A DNA stretch of 64,000 nt from Maniola hyperantus (lineage: Eukaryota; Arthropoda; Insecta; Lepidoptera; Nymphalidae), in assembly GCF_902806685.2 (NCBI RefSeq), contig NC_048546.1, positions 2,108,001-2,172,000 on the forward strand, written 5' to 3'. The translations under genes and the position numbers were made by a program. Below the pieces are notes generated by a model that ran no database searches, was not told where the DNA came from, and saw nothing but the letters and a program-made list of their open reading frames with translations. Numbering within the stretch: the first letter of the stretch is position 1; each line of letters starts with the position of its first letter. Below, one piece after another: positions 49,101-58,554 of the stretch.

Positions 49101-52100
49101 GGCTGGTTACTGCCCTACTGGCAAAGCTGAGCTGCCAAGTGGTTTAACAATCCAGTACGATGGAGCATATAAACTAATAAGGGATATGGGTTTAATAACA
49201 TCTCTTCAGAGTTAGCTCACTTCCATCTTAGACTGCATCATCATTGACCACCAGGTGAGATTGCAGTCAAGGACTAACTTTGAAACAGAATTAAGAAATT
49301 ACTATCGTTACGCACTCAAAATTCCCATGCATGAATTATAAAAAAAAACAAAGAAAAATAATAACATGTGTTCATCCACCATCTTGCTTTTCAGTTTTCA
49401 CTGACATCCATTTTTTTTACTGTTACGAAATTACACAGTAAAAAAGCACACAATGCGTAAATATATAGAAATCATCACTCACGTATCTGGGTAGCATTCA
49501 TCGAACGGTATAACGTCCGTTTGGTTGCAGCGTCGCAGGACGTAATCCCGAGCTGTTGTAATGCGATTCGACGCATTAAACTTGTCTAGCACAGTGACCT
49601 CGTGATCAGAGTCGATAATCGAGAGTTTCGATAGCTCGACAAGCGTATCATCACAGTCTTCAGACAAAAATCCTGAAAACAAACCATCCGCGTACATATA
49701 ATGACATAGTACTAGGAAGTGAATGACGACCATGCGAACTTTCCCCTTTATGAGTAATCCGATTACGTAGAAACACTACGCAAGCAAAAAATACTCAATG
49801 AGATCACCGAATTTTCATTATTTTTGGCAAAAACTAACCTGTGTATTGCAGGGAAAGATGCATGCACTCTGCTTTAGACACTTTTGTTGGAACAAAGGCG
49901 AAACCCAAGCTATTATCCCGTTAGGGATAACGAATAGCAGTCGAACAGTTAAAGTCAATCACAAGGTTTTACACAATGTAAAATTGTCCTACTATTGCTT
50001 TTACAATAGCAGCAGTTAAAAACACTTTAATGTACCTAATTGTACGGCAATAACTATATTATTAACAAAAAATAAAAATTAAGGACAAAGGTGCGACACT
50101 AACGACAGCGTCCGCTTCCGCGAATGAATGAAAAAAAACGGACCGCGCGCCACAGACATAACCTTTGCGTTGCGAAATTGGGAACGACGTAGTTTATAAT
50201 CTGTGGCATGAACGACGTGTCGTTAAATCGGGGCTGCCAAGGTAAAATTTTAATTTCTACCAATACCTTGTTTGTATTGGTAGAACTTAAAATATATAAA
50301 TAGCTTCATTGATTTAGAATTCAGATATTCAGTTTTGTAATTTATTTCAGCAATATAATACATAGTTACATAACTTAAAAAAAACTTACCTAAATCCTCA
50401 GATGCTGAAGTGGATGATAAACTAATTCTGGAAGCATTGGATTCCTGGAACAAAGAGCTCTTTCAAAATATTTACTCATTATATCATGAATACTTAATAC
50501 AGTGCTTTAAAAGTACAAGAGTTAGCGGGAAAATTCAAAAAGGTAAAGGTTAAACTGGGAAAAATAAAAGCTGAAAGCTATACTTTTCTCAGTTTAAGAG
50601 GAGACCTGTTCTTATTAGTGGGCCGGTGATGGGTTGATCATTATAGAATAGATAACTTACCCTCAATATCTTAATAGTTGACCTGCTAGGTTTAGAAAAC
50701 AAAGTACTTCTGCGGCTTTTAACTGATTCATTGTGTAGTGACACTGAAATGCAATGAATGAGTTAATATTTAAGTTAAATTAATATATTATAAACTACAA
50801 AAAAACGTAAGCAAAAATAAGAACCTGACATTACACTGAAACTTTGATTGATGTTGTCAAATAGGTTTGAAAATTAATTTTTTTTATGATTACCTATTGA
50901 CTAAAGAGTTTTTTTTAATATGAAATTGCATCTTGTGTGGCAATCTTTCTGGTGGAAGGCTTCGGCCGTGGCTAGTCACCAACACACTGACTAAGACAAG
51001 CCGCCAAGGAATTTAACGTTTCGTTATGATGCCGCGTATGTATGGTATGGTGTTGAATGTCATTCTAAAGGCTGACGTACATTACTTTCTGCCACGTACT
51101 GTACTAGACTAGCCCCCTTCCATCTTATACTGCACTCATCACTTACCACCAGATAAAATTGCAGTCAAGTTAGCCACTTGTAGTAGAATAAAAAATGTAA
51201 TACTTTCTGAATGGTATATAGGGTAGATTCATTAATCTTTGATGATTGAAAAGTGATTTGTATAAAAATATTTAAATATAAAGTGATGTTTTGACATTCC
51301 GAAAACATTCTTATCTCAATAATTAACAACTTATTATGTTAATTTAATTTTTGACTTGTTTGCATAATAATATTACTACAGAATTTATTTATTTATTAAT
51401 AATTAGAAATTTAATAGTCACCTGAAATATCTTGCATTTCCATAGTGTTGATAACACTTTCGCGGTACTTCCTCCCTTTATTGGTTAATTGTTCATCATC
51501 CAACATTGATTGATCCAAATGATCCCCTATCGTGGTCACCCTTCGATAAATGCTGAGAGATCTTTCCCATCTCTTTCCTGGCTCCAGAACTATACCTTGT
51601 TTTATCTCCGACATATCACTGGCTGTGCTATGTGAAAGATTGACACATTCTGGTGGTCCTAAGTTTTCCTTAGTCCGAGGTTTTGTATTAACATTTTCTT
51701 TATAGGTTCTAGAACTTTTCCTAGTCCCAGATACAAAACTATTTCTTGATGTATCATTATATCCTTTATCAATACATTCATTATTGGTTTTATCTGTTGA
51801 AAATTTGGAACTTTTTCTTATTAAAATAGAACTCCTTTTAGATTTTCTATTTCTTGGTGCACACTCATTATTTTCAGTATTAGATTCTCTATTGATATTA
51901 TCTGTTGATAAGTTGGAACTTTTTCTTGTTAAAATAGAACTCTTTTTAGATTTTCTGTTTCTTGGTGCACAATCATTAATTTCAGTAATAGATTCTCTAT
52001 TGATATTATCTGTTGATAACTTGGAACTGTTTCTAGATACAACAGCACTCCTTTTAGATACTGCACCTGTTCTTTTTATTTTTGGTAAGGGGGATGATTC

Positions 52101-55100
52101 CATTTCAATAATAGTATTTTCGTTTGGTAATAACAATATTTCATCACAAGTTTGACTTTTATTTGTTAAGTCACCGTCAGTTTTTTCTTGAGCATCATTA
52201 ATTATAGTGATATCATTATTTCCTTGTAAACTATCTATACTACGTTTATTATTACTAAGAACAGTCTTATTAAAATCGCTACTACTTGTACTAGTTAGAG
52301 AGTTCTCGAAAGACAATATGAATGATTTTTTTGTTATTTCAGGTCTCCTCCTTCTTGTTACAAAGCTAACAAAAACGTCATCGTCATGTTTATTATTTTC
52401 ATCATCACACTCAACATCCTGGTCATTATTGGATATATTCATCAAAGTATCTTCTTGTAACTCATTTTTAACATCTTCATCGCTTGCTGATTTTGTGCTT
52501 TTCGAAAATGTGTAGCGTTCATCTAAACTAGTGTATCTGTTACTGCTATCATCACTAGAGCATGATTTGTCATTACTTTCATCGCTTTGTGATGACACAC
52601 TCAGCGTAGCCTCTTTATCATATTTAACTGAGTCATTCAGTCCTTCAATTACAACTAATAATTCTTTATTATCTGCTTCAATGTCAGACTTTTCATTCTC
52701 ACTGTAACAAGATTCATAAAGAGAGTCAGTGGCTATACTATTATTAGAAATACCTTCTTCATTAAAACTGTGTTCACTTTCAGCAGTATTATTTTCCCCC
52801 GAATGTGTTTGATATGGTTCTGAAATAGTTTGTTCAATTTCTTCTTCTGACGTACTTTCTTCAACTGAAATGTTATGTTCTATTTCTGTAATACTATTTT
52901 CCTCTGAATAAGTTTGTCTTGGTTCCAAAGTATCTTCACTATTTAAACTATGTTCACTTGTGTCAATGCTATATTTCTCTGAATAAGTTTGTCTTGGTTC
53001 TAAATCGTTTTCATCATTTAAACTATGTTTACTTGTGTCAATGCTACATTTCTCTGAATAAGTTTGTCTTGGTTCTAAATTGTTTTCATCATTTAAACTA
53101 TGTTCACTTATGTCAATGCTATATTTCTCTAAATAAGTTTGTCTTGGTTCTAAATTGTTTTCATCATTTAAACTATGTTCACTTGTGTCAATGCTATATT
53201 TCTCTGAATAAGTTTGTCTTGGTTCTAAATTGTTTTCATCATTTAAACTAAGTTTACTAGAGTCAATGTTATATTTCTCTGAATAAGTTTGTCTTGGTTC
53301 TAAATTGTTTTCATCATTTAAACTATGTTCACTAGTGTCAATGCTATATTTATCTGAATAAGTTTGTCTTGGTTCTAAATTGTTTTCATCATTTAAACTA
53401 TGTTCATTTGGGTCAATGCTATATTTCTCTGAATATGTTTGACCTGGTTCTGAAGTATTTTCTTCTTTCAAACTATCTTCTTTATTAACTATAATACTAC
53501 CTTTTACAGAATTGAATTGACTAGATTCCAAAGTATTTTCTTCATTTAAGCTATGTTCTTGATCAACACTATTTTCCTCTGAATGTGTTTGATTTGGTGT
53601 TTCTGCATTTACACAACCTTGTCCTGTTTCATTATTTAGATCTGCTAAATTAATTTCTATCCCGCTTTTATCAATATTGAAACTAATTTTTGCACCATAA
53701 ATGTTTTTACCAATCAATTTTGGACTATGAAGCTTTTCCAAAGACTTTGCTACAACTGATTGGTTTTCTAGTGTAGTGTCTGGATTAGAACTTGCGTCAT
53801 TATCATATTCTTGACTTGAATATTGATTATTCTTGTTGTCCACAATACCATTTCGATTTTCACCATTAGTAATAGTGAAGTACTGGCTTTGTTTTAGGTC
53901 TTCTAGTGACTTTTCTTTAATTTCTAAGACTGCTTCTAAATTGATATTTTGATGAGCACCTGATGCATTGTTCATAGAAAATCCTAGGAATGGTTCTTGT
54001 TCACTTGTTTGAAGTAAAGATAATTCTTTAGTTATTGGGTGATAGTTTTTAATACTTTCCTTTGTCCTATTTTTATCAGTAACATTCCTACATGGAAATA
54101 TGGGAGAATTAATTTTATCATAATCCACACTTTTTTTATCAGGAGATGCAAATTGAACTGTGGCATTCGGAACACTATTCACTTCGTTTTCATTATGTTT
54201 ACTTTCTTCGGGATTTTCAGTTATAGTATAATGTTTACTATCATCAACATATGCAGATATAGGTGAGAATAGGTAAATAGATTTTCCTCTATATTTTTTA
54301 TGAAATGGTGTACTACATATCGGAGATTTTTGACCTGGTGAAAAACTCAATTTATCTTTCATTGTAGATGATAAGGGGCTCATAGAGTTTAAGTTCTGTA
54401 GTTTATGTAACAGAGACAAATCAGTAACAATATTAATAATGGATTCATCAATATTGTTTGAAATTATCTTTTCCTCTTTTTCTATTTCTAATTTGTGACT
54501 GAGAACATCAGATAGATTTTGCATTTTATCATTTTTGCTGCTATCAATTGAGTTTTCTTTATCCGAATCTACAAAAAATGTTTCAAAATAAAAATTTCTG
54601 AATATTTTCTTGCACCTAATTTCTTACCTAAATTTAAACTTTAAGGAGTGTCTAGTTAAAACCAATATTTCTATGATACAACTATTTTTATTTTACATAA
54701 AATGTAAACGCCCTTATAACTAGAACTTATTCATTGCAATGTTATTTTTTGGGTAAAAGCAGTTTATTTTTGGGCATTTTACAGTAAAAATATTGGTTGT
54801 AGACAGAAATTAAACTTTATCATCCCAATGAGAAATATTAAGAATTTCAATAACTGGAAGTATTGGCTTTTGAAAATGCCCCCTTATTTATAATCTCTTA
54901 CCTGTCTTGTCACTGCTTAAGTAGTTAATTTTTTTCTTACGTGGTGCCTCCTTCTTGTCTCTTTTTCCTTTCCTTTAAATAGTCATTCACTTAAAATATA
55001 CTTATGAAACTGCATGAGAATTAGAATAATGATCATCATCATGATCAACCCATTACCGGCCCACTACTGAGCACGAGTCTCCTCTCAGAGTGAGAAGGAT

Positions 55101-56314
55101 TTAGGGCATAGTCTGCCATGCTGGCCCAATGCGAATTGGCAGACTTCACACACCTTTGAGAACATTGAGAACTCTCAGGCATGCAGGTTTCCTTGCAACG
55201 TTTTCCTTCATTGTTAAAGTAAATGATTATTTAATTTTTATTTAAAAACCAGCATAAATCTGAAAATTAAGTGGTGCATGCCCGGGATCAAACCCCCGAC
55301 CTCCCAAAAAGAAAGCTGACATCTTAACTACTAGGCTATCATTGCCTTCAATAATAATGATAGTGCATATAAAGCCAAGTCATCATCATCTCAACCTATT
55401 ATCGGCCCACTACAGAGGAGGAGTCTTTTCGTCACCTTAACAGATATTTAATTGCTTCAAATGCACATAGCTTTAAAAAGTTAAGCTGCATGCCCAGGAT
55501 TGAACCATGGACCCACCAAATAGGACGCTAACATCTTAACCACTATGTATCACTGCTTTTAATTAATTAAGAACTCGTTTATATTAATTTACATGCTATA
55601 CTAAAACCAATAGAGCCCTGATAGCCTTATTCCTCTTCTACATTATAAAGGGAACTTCTGTGCAAAATTTCAGCTTTCTAGGTGAAAGGGTTTAGGCTGG
55701 TTGTTGATGAATCAGTCAGTGAGTTACATCTTATTTTTGTATATCTTAATCCTAATAATATTTGAACTGAGAAAGTTTAGATGTTTGCTACTCTTTCATG
55801 CCACAATAACTGAATCAATTGGGCTGGAATTTGCATGGTGATAGCTTGTCTCAGAAATTTAGTTTCCACAGGATTTTTTAAAAGCCTGAAGTCACAGGCA
55901 TCATCTTTTTTCATAAACTCACCCTCGTGTATGCAGTGGACTTAAGACATTATTAACTGGTTTTGAAGATACTTCTTTAGTTGACGAAGAGTTCAGAACC
56001 AGATCAAAGGGATCAAACGCCCTTTTTAAATGTATAGACTTGTCCGGTGTTAAGCATCCAGATTTTGACATAGATTCTCTTGTGCCTCTAATGATAGGTT
56101 CCTGGTCTTTCAGCCGTTTCACATACTTTCTTTTACGAACTTTGTTTGAAGCGGCGAACATCGAGGCACCAACAGACAAATCTCTCTTGGTTTGTTTAAT
56201 ATTTTGTATATAGAACGCGTCAAAAGCAGACGCCTTTTCATCCATTGCGAGCACAGCATCTCGCGGATCCAGCCCACCACCTGTTTCTTTTTTAGATCTG
56301 TATGTTCTCCTCAT
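33938..56314 (-). CDS. haspin: Haspin, atypical serine/threonine kinase for histone H3 Thr3 (12 exons, 1651 aa)
   Basis: Joined CDS: 56314-55923, 54972-54902, 54568-51422, 50743-50661, 50444-50390, 49672-49483, 47304-47128, 45674-45557, 39603-39391, 37991-37896, 37473-37262, 34139-33938. These total 4956 nt, all phases consistent. Residues 1 to about 1240 are disordered and Ser/Asn/Glu-rich with a 25-residue repeat (about 525-715). The kinase domain has the Gly loop KIGEGVYGEVF (from about 1320), catalytic Lys in RVLKIVPI (about 1343), the alpha-C Glu in SEIVIAMELS, the loop HRDLHWGN (Asp about 1500), and IIDYSLSRL (Asp about 1538), where haspins carry DYT instead of DFG. GDYQFQVYRLM and PYTNILWLHYTVDKM are haspin hallmarks. 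In other animals haspin marks H3T3 in mitosis and recruits the chromosomal passenger complex. At 1651 residues it is about twice human haspin; the excess is the N-terminal region. Confidence 0.96.
34225..34435 (+). mobile_element. Dispersed repeat, family 3
   Basis: CTAGCTGATGCCCGCGACTT head, CCCGTGGGAACTC, and a TTTCGCATTTATAATAAGGG end. It lies in the last haspin intron. Confidence 0.75.
34436..34974. other. Haspin last-intron sequence
   Basis: No element or exon recognised between the family 3 repeat and the tandem array. Confidence 0.4.
34975..37370 (-). repeat. 122-bp tandem array (about 20 units) derived from haspin exon 11 end plus 5' splice site
   Basis: CTGGTAGTCGCCCACG recurs exactly every 122 bp from 34979 to 37297, 20 times, the last being exon 11 itself. 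Each unit carries about 109 bases of exon and the intron start GTGAGTGTATACACCGCC. The donor (ACTCAC on +) occurs 19 times, 35060 to 37256. Copies are almost identical; one variable site (GAGAGCC for GAGCGCC) appears at about 35767, 36987 and 37231. 122 is not a multiple of 3. The array fills most of the last haspin intron. Confidence 0.97.
37262..37473 (-). CDS. haspin: Haspin exon 11, DYT-equivalent and seed of the 122-bp array
   Basis: Encodes IIDYSLSRL and GDYQFQVYRLMRDKLG. Donor GCTCGG|GTGAGT overlaps an in-frame TGA (GGG TGA), so failure to splice ends the protein at once. The last 109 bases of the exon, with the donor, are the parent of the tandem array downstream. Confidence 0.96.
37642..37828. 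mobile_element. MITE, about 187 bp
   Basis: Inverted ends around GACCTTCCTTATTTTATAAA and its complement, about 28 bp with one small gap. Haspin intron 10. Confidence 0.75.
37896..37991 (-). CDS. haspin: Haspin exon 10, catalytic loop
   Basis: 32 codons, GLAVAEEAFQFEHRDLHWGN: the haspin catalytic loop with an intact Asp and Asn. Confidence 0.97.
38140..38265. mobile_element. MITE-like repeat, copy A
   Basis: Related to 48452-48580: both hold AGTCCTTATT.TAAAGG.GAA and end in TCTCATTTTGTACGGAC. Confidence 0.55.
39119..39256. mobile_element. MITE with internal subrepeats
   Basis: Ends TTCACACGGCAGTC and GACTGCCGTGTGAA are inverted repeats. The interior repeats CCAGTTTTGC-GGA segments. Confidence 0.7.
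39391..39603 (-). CDS. haspin: Haspin exon 9
   Basis: 71 codons in phase 0. Contains VRCVYGSYPSRLLDLWELYD and QQFMVLELSNAGQDLE, the haspin hinge and specific insert. Confidence 0.97.
39725..39825 (-). mobile_element. Fragment of the GGTTCCGTA dispersed repeat (family 5)
   Basis: TTAGGGTTCCGTATCG through CTTATAGGATCACTTCG to TGTCAAGAAAACC matches one end of family 5 (4717-5150). A LINE fragment follows directly. Confidence 0.7.
39830..40325 (+). mobile_element. Broken 3' end of a jockey/CR1-type LINE reverse transcriptase
   Basis: The frame at 39858-40052 reads VRSNLEYACQIWNTGYQ and NKIENIQRKFIRFL, the well-known C-terminal region of non-LTR reverse transcriptases. Frameshifts and stops follow; the remaining frames (to 40324) keep the family's tail. 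Inactive. Confidence 0.8.
40345..40675. mobile_element. Two MITE copies head to head: long palindrome
   Basis: A copy reading GGGGCCGATTCTCTAGTACA...TTTAGAGATTGTGTACAAAG is followed by its near-perfect reverse complement, with arms of about 155 bp around 40510. Confidence 0.85.
40676..40845. mobile_element. Third tandem MITE copy of the same family
   Basis: Direct repeat of the second arm of the palindrome (TTTGTACACAATC...ACTAGAGAATCGGCC). A fourth copy lies at 62664-62828 and a fragment at about 373-400. Confidence 0.85.
41222..41525 (-). mobile_element. RTE-type LINE 3' end fragment
   Basis: The - strand matches the reading frame seen at 2305-2519 and 46816-47035 (GTTCGTA-AACCGATAGACGTTGGGGTC...). 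It ends in (GAT)n, as RTE elements do. Frame is broken. Confidence 0.75.
41525..41615 (-). mobile_element. Fragment of dispersed repeat family 3
   Basis: TACTTTTTATCCCGGAAAATCAAAGAGTTCCC and a CAGCTAGTAT end on the + strand. Directly abuts the RTE fragment. Confidence 0.6.
41922..42136 (+). mobile_element. SINE, family 2
   Basis: CTAGCTTATGCTTGCGACTT to CAGTCAGTCACCTTTTCC and a TATATATTTAGA end. Confidence 0.8.
44044..44292 (+). mobile_element. (AGCT)n run leading into SINE family 2
   Basis: AGCTAGCTAGCTAGCTAGCT at about 44053-44072, then the SINE body from GCGACTTCGTCATCG to CAGTCAGTCAGTCGC. Confidence 0.75.
44930..45125 (+). mobile_element. Dispersed repeat, family 3
   Basis: CTAGTTGATGTCCGC head, CCCGTGGGAACTCTTTAATTT body, TTTCGCATTTATAATAGGGG end. 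Confidence 0.7.
45242..45544 (+). other. 100-codon open frame in haspin intron 8, unrecognised
   Basis: The frame starts MRKNLKMCIQDSISNKQ and includes RVKEVSLLPEFFLQKLYFCVD. No family recognised, no splice signals, antisense to haspin, ending 13 bases from the exon 8 donor. Possibly a decayed insertion. Confidence 0.2.
45557..45674 (-). CDS. haspin: Haspin exon 8
   Basis: Begins in ELSALR, continues through a variable loop, and ends in DLHSVENATDVFNE. Acceptor TTGTTTCAG, donor GAG|GTAAGT. Confidence 0.94.
45791..45950. mobile_element. MITE, about 160 bp
   Basis: Ends GTATAAGTTCCGCAAA and TTTGCGGGACTTATA are inverted repeats. Confidence 0.65.
46085..46215 (-). repeat. SINE family 2 fragment with (CTA)n and (TTC)n microsatellites
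   Basis: The reverse complement of the SINE head (AACCCCTAAG-GGGTGAAATAGGGGTTT) precedes a run of CTACTACTA at about 46160-46183 and TTCTTCTTC at about 46188-46204. Confidence 0.7.
46816..47035 (+). mobile_element. RTE-type LINE 3' end fragment
   Basis: Reads RTTDRRWGPKVLEWRP-like, then AQDRGVWKSLQETYVQQWTS and a (GAT)n tail: the C-terminus of an RTE-type reverse transcriptase. A frameshift is present near 46892. Confidence 0.8.
47128..47304 (-). CDS. haspin: Haspin exon 7, Gly-rich loop and catalytic lysine
   Basis: Encodes KIGEGVYGEVF, the Lys of VLKIVPIAG, and VNGENQKDYHEVISEIVIA with the alpha-C glutamate. Very GC-rich against the AT-rich intron. Confidence 0.97.
47325..47660. mobile_element. 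Two hairpin MITE copies
   Basis: GATGAGATCTATAGAGCG...CTTAGACTTAAGACAG and the reverse complement form stems at about 47340-47470 and 47525-47645. Same family as 4180-4335. Confidence 0.75.
48000..48060 (+). mobile_element. SINE family 2 head fragment
   Basis: CTAGCTTGTTCCCGCGACTT CGTCCGCGTGGACTA and TTCAAACTTCTATTT, then broken off. Confidence 0.6.
48088..48303 (-). mobile_element. Dispersed repeat, family 3
   Basis: On the + strand it starts ACTAATATAAAAATGCGAAAG and ends GGGCATCATCTAGTA, the reverse complement of family 3. Confidence 0.75.
48452..48580. mobile_element. MITE-like repeat, copy B
   Basis: Ends AAAATGAGATCTC and GAGATCTCATTTT are inverted repeats; related to 38140-38265. 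Confidence 0.65.
48825..49270 (+). repeat. Unclassified dispersed repeat
   Basis: A tRNA-like B box (GGGTTCAATTC) near 48870. The end (CTTAGACTGCATCATCATT...CACCAGGTGAGATTGCAGTC) recurs at 51115-51175, 59215-59285 and 60560-60610. Confidence 0.5.
49483..49672 (-). CDS. haspin: Haspin exon 6, entry to kinase domain
   Basis: Acceptor GTTTTCAG, donor ATAC|GTGAGT. It encodes ARDYVLRRCNQTDVIPFDEC, the conserved segment just before the haspin Gly loop. Confidence 0.95.
50390..50444 (-). CDS. haspin: Haspin exon 5
   Basis: A 55-nt exon between TTTGTTCCAG and TAG|GTAAGT, encoding ESNASRISLSSTSASEDL. Confidence 0.88.
50661..50743 (-). CDS. haspin: Haspin exon 4
   Basis: Acceptor GCATTTCAG, donor AGG|GTAAGT. 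Ser/Arg-rich linker (SVKSRRSTLFSKPSRS). Confidence 0.9.
50930..51190 (+). repeat. Unclassified dispersed repeat, second copy
   Basis: Shares GGCCGTGGCTAGTCACC-like, CCGCCAAG-G and CACCAGATAAAATTGCAGTCA with 48825-49270. Confidence 0.5.
51422..54568 (-). CDS. haspin: Haspin exon 3, giant disordered N-terminal exon with 75-bp coding repeat
   Basis: A 3147-nt single exon, acceptor TTTTTTGTAG, donor TTTCAG|GTGACT. It is rich in Ser, Asn, Glu and Asp. It holds about eight 25-residue repeats (consensus around EPRQTYSEKYSIDTSEH plus SLNDENN). Later come repeated Ser/Lys-rich blocks (NRKSKKSSILTRKSS) that could be phosphorylation or DNA-contact sites. Typical of the poorly conserved haspin N-terminus. 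Confidence 0.93.
52890..53460 (-). repeat. 75-bp coding minisatellite in haspin exon 3
   Basis: The unit recurs every 75 bp, about eight copies with degenerate edge copies, in frame (25 codons). Copies differ at scattered positions, so it is older than the near-identical 122-bp intron array. Confidence 0.93.
54902..54972 (-). CDS. haspin: Haspin exon 2
   Basis: A 71-nt exon needed to restore phase between exons 1 and 3. Lys-rich (GKRDKKEAPRKKK). Donor CAG|GTAAGA is good; acceptor TTTAAAG has a weak pyrimidine tract, so the exact start is less certain. Confidence 0.7.
55025..55350 (+). mobile_element. tRNA-derived SINE, family 4
   Basis: CATCATGATCAACCCATTACCGG at one end. At the other, a tRNA-like head on the - strand with B box GGTTTGATCCCGGGC and A box TAGCCTAGTAGTTAAG. 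Confidence 0.8.
55375..55565 (+). mobile_element. SINE family 4, internally deleted
   Basis: CATCATCATCTCAACC joined to TTCGTCACCTTAACAGATATTTAATTGC and a tRNA-like end. Confidence 0.65.
55923..56314 (-). CDS. haspin: Haspin exon 1 (start codon)
   Basis: ATG at 56314-56312 with A at -3, beginning MRRTYRSKKETGGG. Basic clusters (KVRKRKYVKRLK) resemble nuclear localisation signals. Donor CGAGG|GTGAGT. Confidence 0.88.
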
Positions 56315-56569
56315 ATTCAATTAATTATAAATATTGTATAGCAATAAAACTATAAAGCCTTCTCCAACATTTAAAAACAAAAACGTTTAAATTCCAAAAA
56401 TGGCGACCAACTTTTTGACAATGACATTAACTTTTGTCAATGATAGTTTATGGTTTTCAATCACTCATTCATTCAAAAGTCAACAATACACATTACAACT
56501 TGGACCCAGTCAGAAATCCAATCGGAATTGGATATGGTCACCTTCAACATCGTTTCAAAAGATATCAAA
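56315..56569 (-). promoter_or_regulatory. Presumed haspin promoter and 5' UTR region
   Basis: The sequence just upstream of the haspin ATG. No TATA box is placed with confidence; the region is AT-rich. Confidence 0.35.
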
Positions 56570-56715
56570 ATAAGAAAGCTTTTTATTTATTCAAATAAAC
56601 ATTTACAAGTGCTTTTTAACCATCAAAAGAATTTACCACTGTCTCGCAATGCAATGGCATTGCCTACGGGGAAGAACCAGCAAGAAACTCAGCGGTTGCT
56701 CTTTTCAGATGTTCA
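56570..56715 (+). mobile_element. LINE 3' tail fragment
   Basis: TTTTTATTTATTCAAATAAACATTTACAAGTG-type sequence and CCAGCAAGAAACTCAGCGG, matching 11930-12065. Confidence 0.65.
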
Positions 56716-57109
56716 ATTTATAATAAGAGCCCAGATTAAACAGACAAACACGGAATAAGACTTGCTTTATAGGTTCTATTCGATATCTTTGCAACATTGT
56801 TTGCAGCTGCATCACAATATGCGTAAATTCCAAATCATACATATTTTGTTTATCAACGTCATTGTCCCCTTGTAATAAATCATAATCATAACCAATGATG
56901 ATGCGGTGACCTTTATAGCACTAGCGTAGGTAATTACGTCAATTCCCATTAATATTACGTGCGTTGGTATAATATCCAAGATAGGCTAAGGTAATATTGT
57001 AACTTAACGTATGTAAGTACATGACGTTTGGAAATTTTATTGTGATTTTAGACATTTATTTTATCAATTGCGATTTCACCCGCATATAATTTAAATAACT
57101 ACAACCCTC

Positions 57110-57235
57110 GGCCCTCACGTAAATATTCCAGCTGTGATAAATTTCATCAAAATCGATTCAGTAGCTAAACCGTGAAAAGATAACATACAGAAACCGATAG
57201 GCACACTTTCGCATACTGATAGTGAATAAAGATAA
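57110..57235 (+). mobile_element. Dispersed repeat family 3, fragment
   Basis: AAATTTCATCAAAATCGATT, CGTGAAAAGATAACA and ACACTTTCGCATA. The head is missing. Confidence 0.55.
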
Positions 57236-57541
57236 AATAAAATAAAAACTACAGTTAAATACTGTACACTTAGATTTATTTCAAAATACAATTCCTGTAA
57301 TAATAGATACACAGTTTGAATGTAGCGACTTACCTTCTATTCTTATGGTTAACCATTAAATAATTTGTTACAATAATAATAATTATTACAAAGATCAGGA
57401 ATCTTTGGGATAAGTAATTGTTTTAACTTTAGATATTATAAAAAAATATTGAAGGAATATTTTTTGCGGCAGGTACCTCATTTAACAAAAAAACTGATCG
57501 CACATCTATTAGCAGTTAGCACTTACGGCACATAACGCAAT

Positions 57542-57607
57542 TAGGTACCTAGTTCTAGTGACCTCATTCAATCTAAATTTGAATGAGGTCACTAGAACTA
57601 GGTACCT
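57542..57607. repeat. Near-perfect inverted repeat, arms about 28 bp
   Basis: The left arm starts GGTACCTAGTTCTAGTGACC; the right arm is its exact complement, with a loop of about 7 bases. No similar copy seen in the window. Confidence 0.9.
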
Positions 57608-57659
57608 ATGCGACGTAAAAATGCGGTTTAACTATTTAATTATTCCTTCATTGATCGCC

Positions 57660-58554
57660 CGGCCAACTTAGATCACGCGTATTGTATGTGCGATTAGCTT
57701 TGACTGTAACAAAACATATTTTTTTAATAAACCAAAACAAAAAATAAAATAAATGCTCGCGCACGTTATACCTATTTTGTTTTTATTTTACGTTTTAACG
57801 TAAAGCAAAACGCAACGTATTTTTTTTTTTTAATTAATTATCTACAATAATATTTTTGTTTAGCTGTTGCAGCTTACCCATTTAAAAATTATTACTTACT
57901 AAGAAAATCTTAAAAATAAATAACAAATGTATTAAAAAACAATGAATTGGTTCTGAATTAAAAATGTAATATAATTTAAATATATTATTATGTTCATATT
58001 ATAGTTGTTAAAAATAATTATATTTTTAAGGAATTGCGAATACATATTTAATTTTTCGTTGAGTATAAATAAACAAGAGGCTGTCGATTTCAAATTAAGT
58101 AAATATTAAAATAAATCTTCAATTCAAAACCAATAAAAAAGTAAAGGAATGGCCATAACAAGTTTTTTTTATGTTAAAACTAAGATACAAAAATAACATA
58201 CATTTATTCATAAAGTACGATAAAATGACAAAAATAAGTATATCTGGAACTTTAAAGCTGCAGACACATTGCAGTGTTCGAAGCGTAATTTGGCGCGACG
58301 ATCGAACAATTGGAATAAAAGACGAGTTGTGTACGTCTACATATAATACAACCACTTTTTTGTTAATAGAAAAGCCGAAACACGTCTAGTATTTCTATTA
58401 AATAAATAATTTATTGTGTATTATTTTATAAAAATGAAAATTGACAAAGTTATGATTTGTTAGTCGTCGTTCGCGCCAAAGAAACATTAAGTACTAATTC
58501 TTAGAACTAACTTAACTTACGGCGGCATAAGTAGAGTATACCACTTTATACGTC
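57660..58554. other. AT-rich intergenic stretch
   Basis: Upstream of haspin. No exon or recognised element. Confidence 0.4.

Noticed and set aside
52919..53251. + strand repeat protein frame
   Set aside because: Antisense shadow of the 75-bp haspin coding repeat.
58171..58389. 72-codon + strand frame
   Set aside because: Short, AT-driven, overlapped by an equally long antisense frame.
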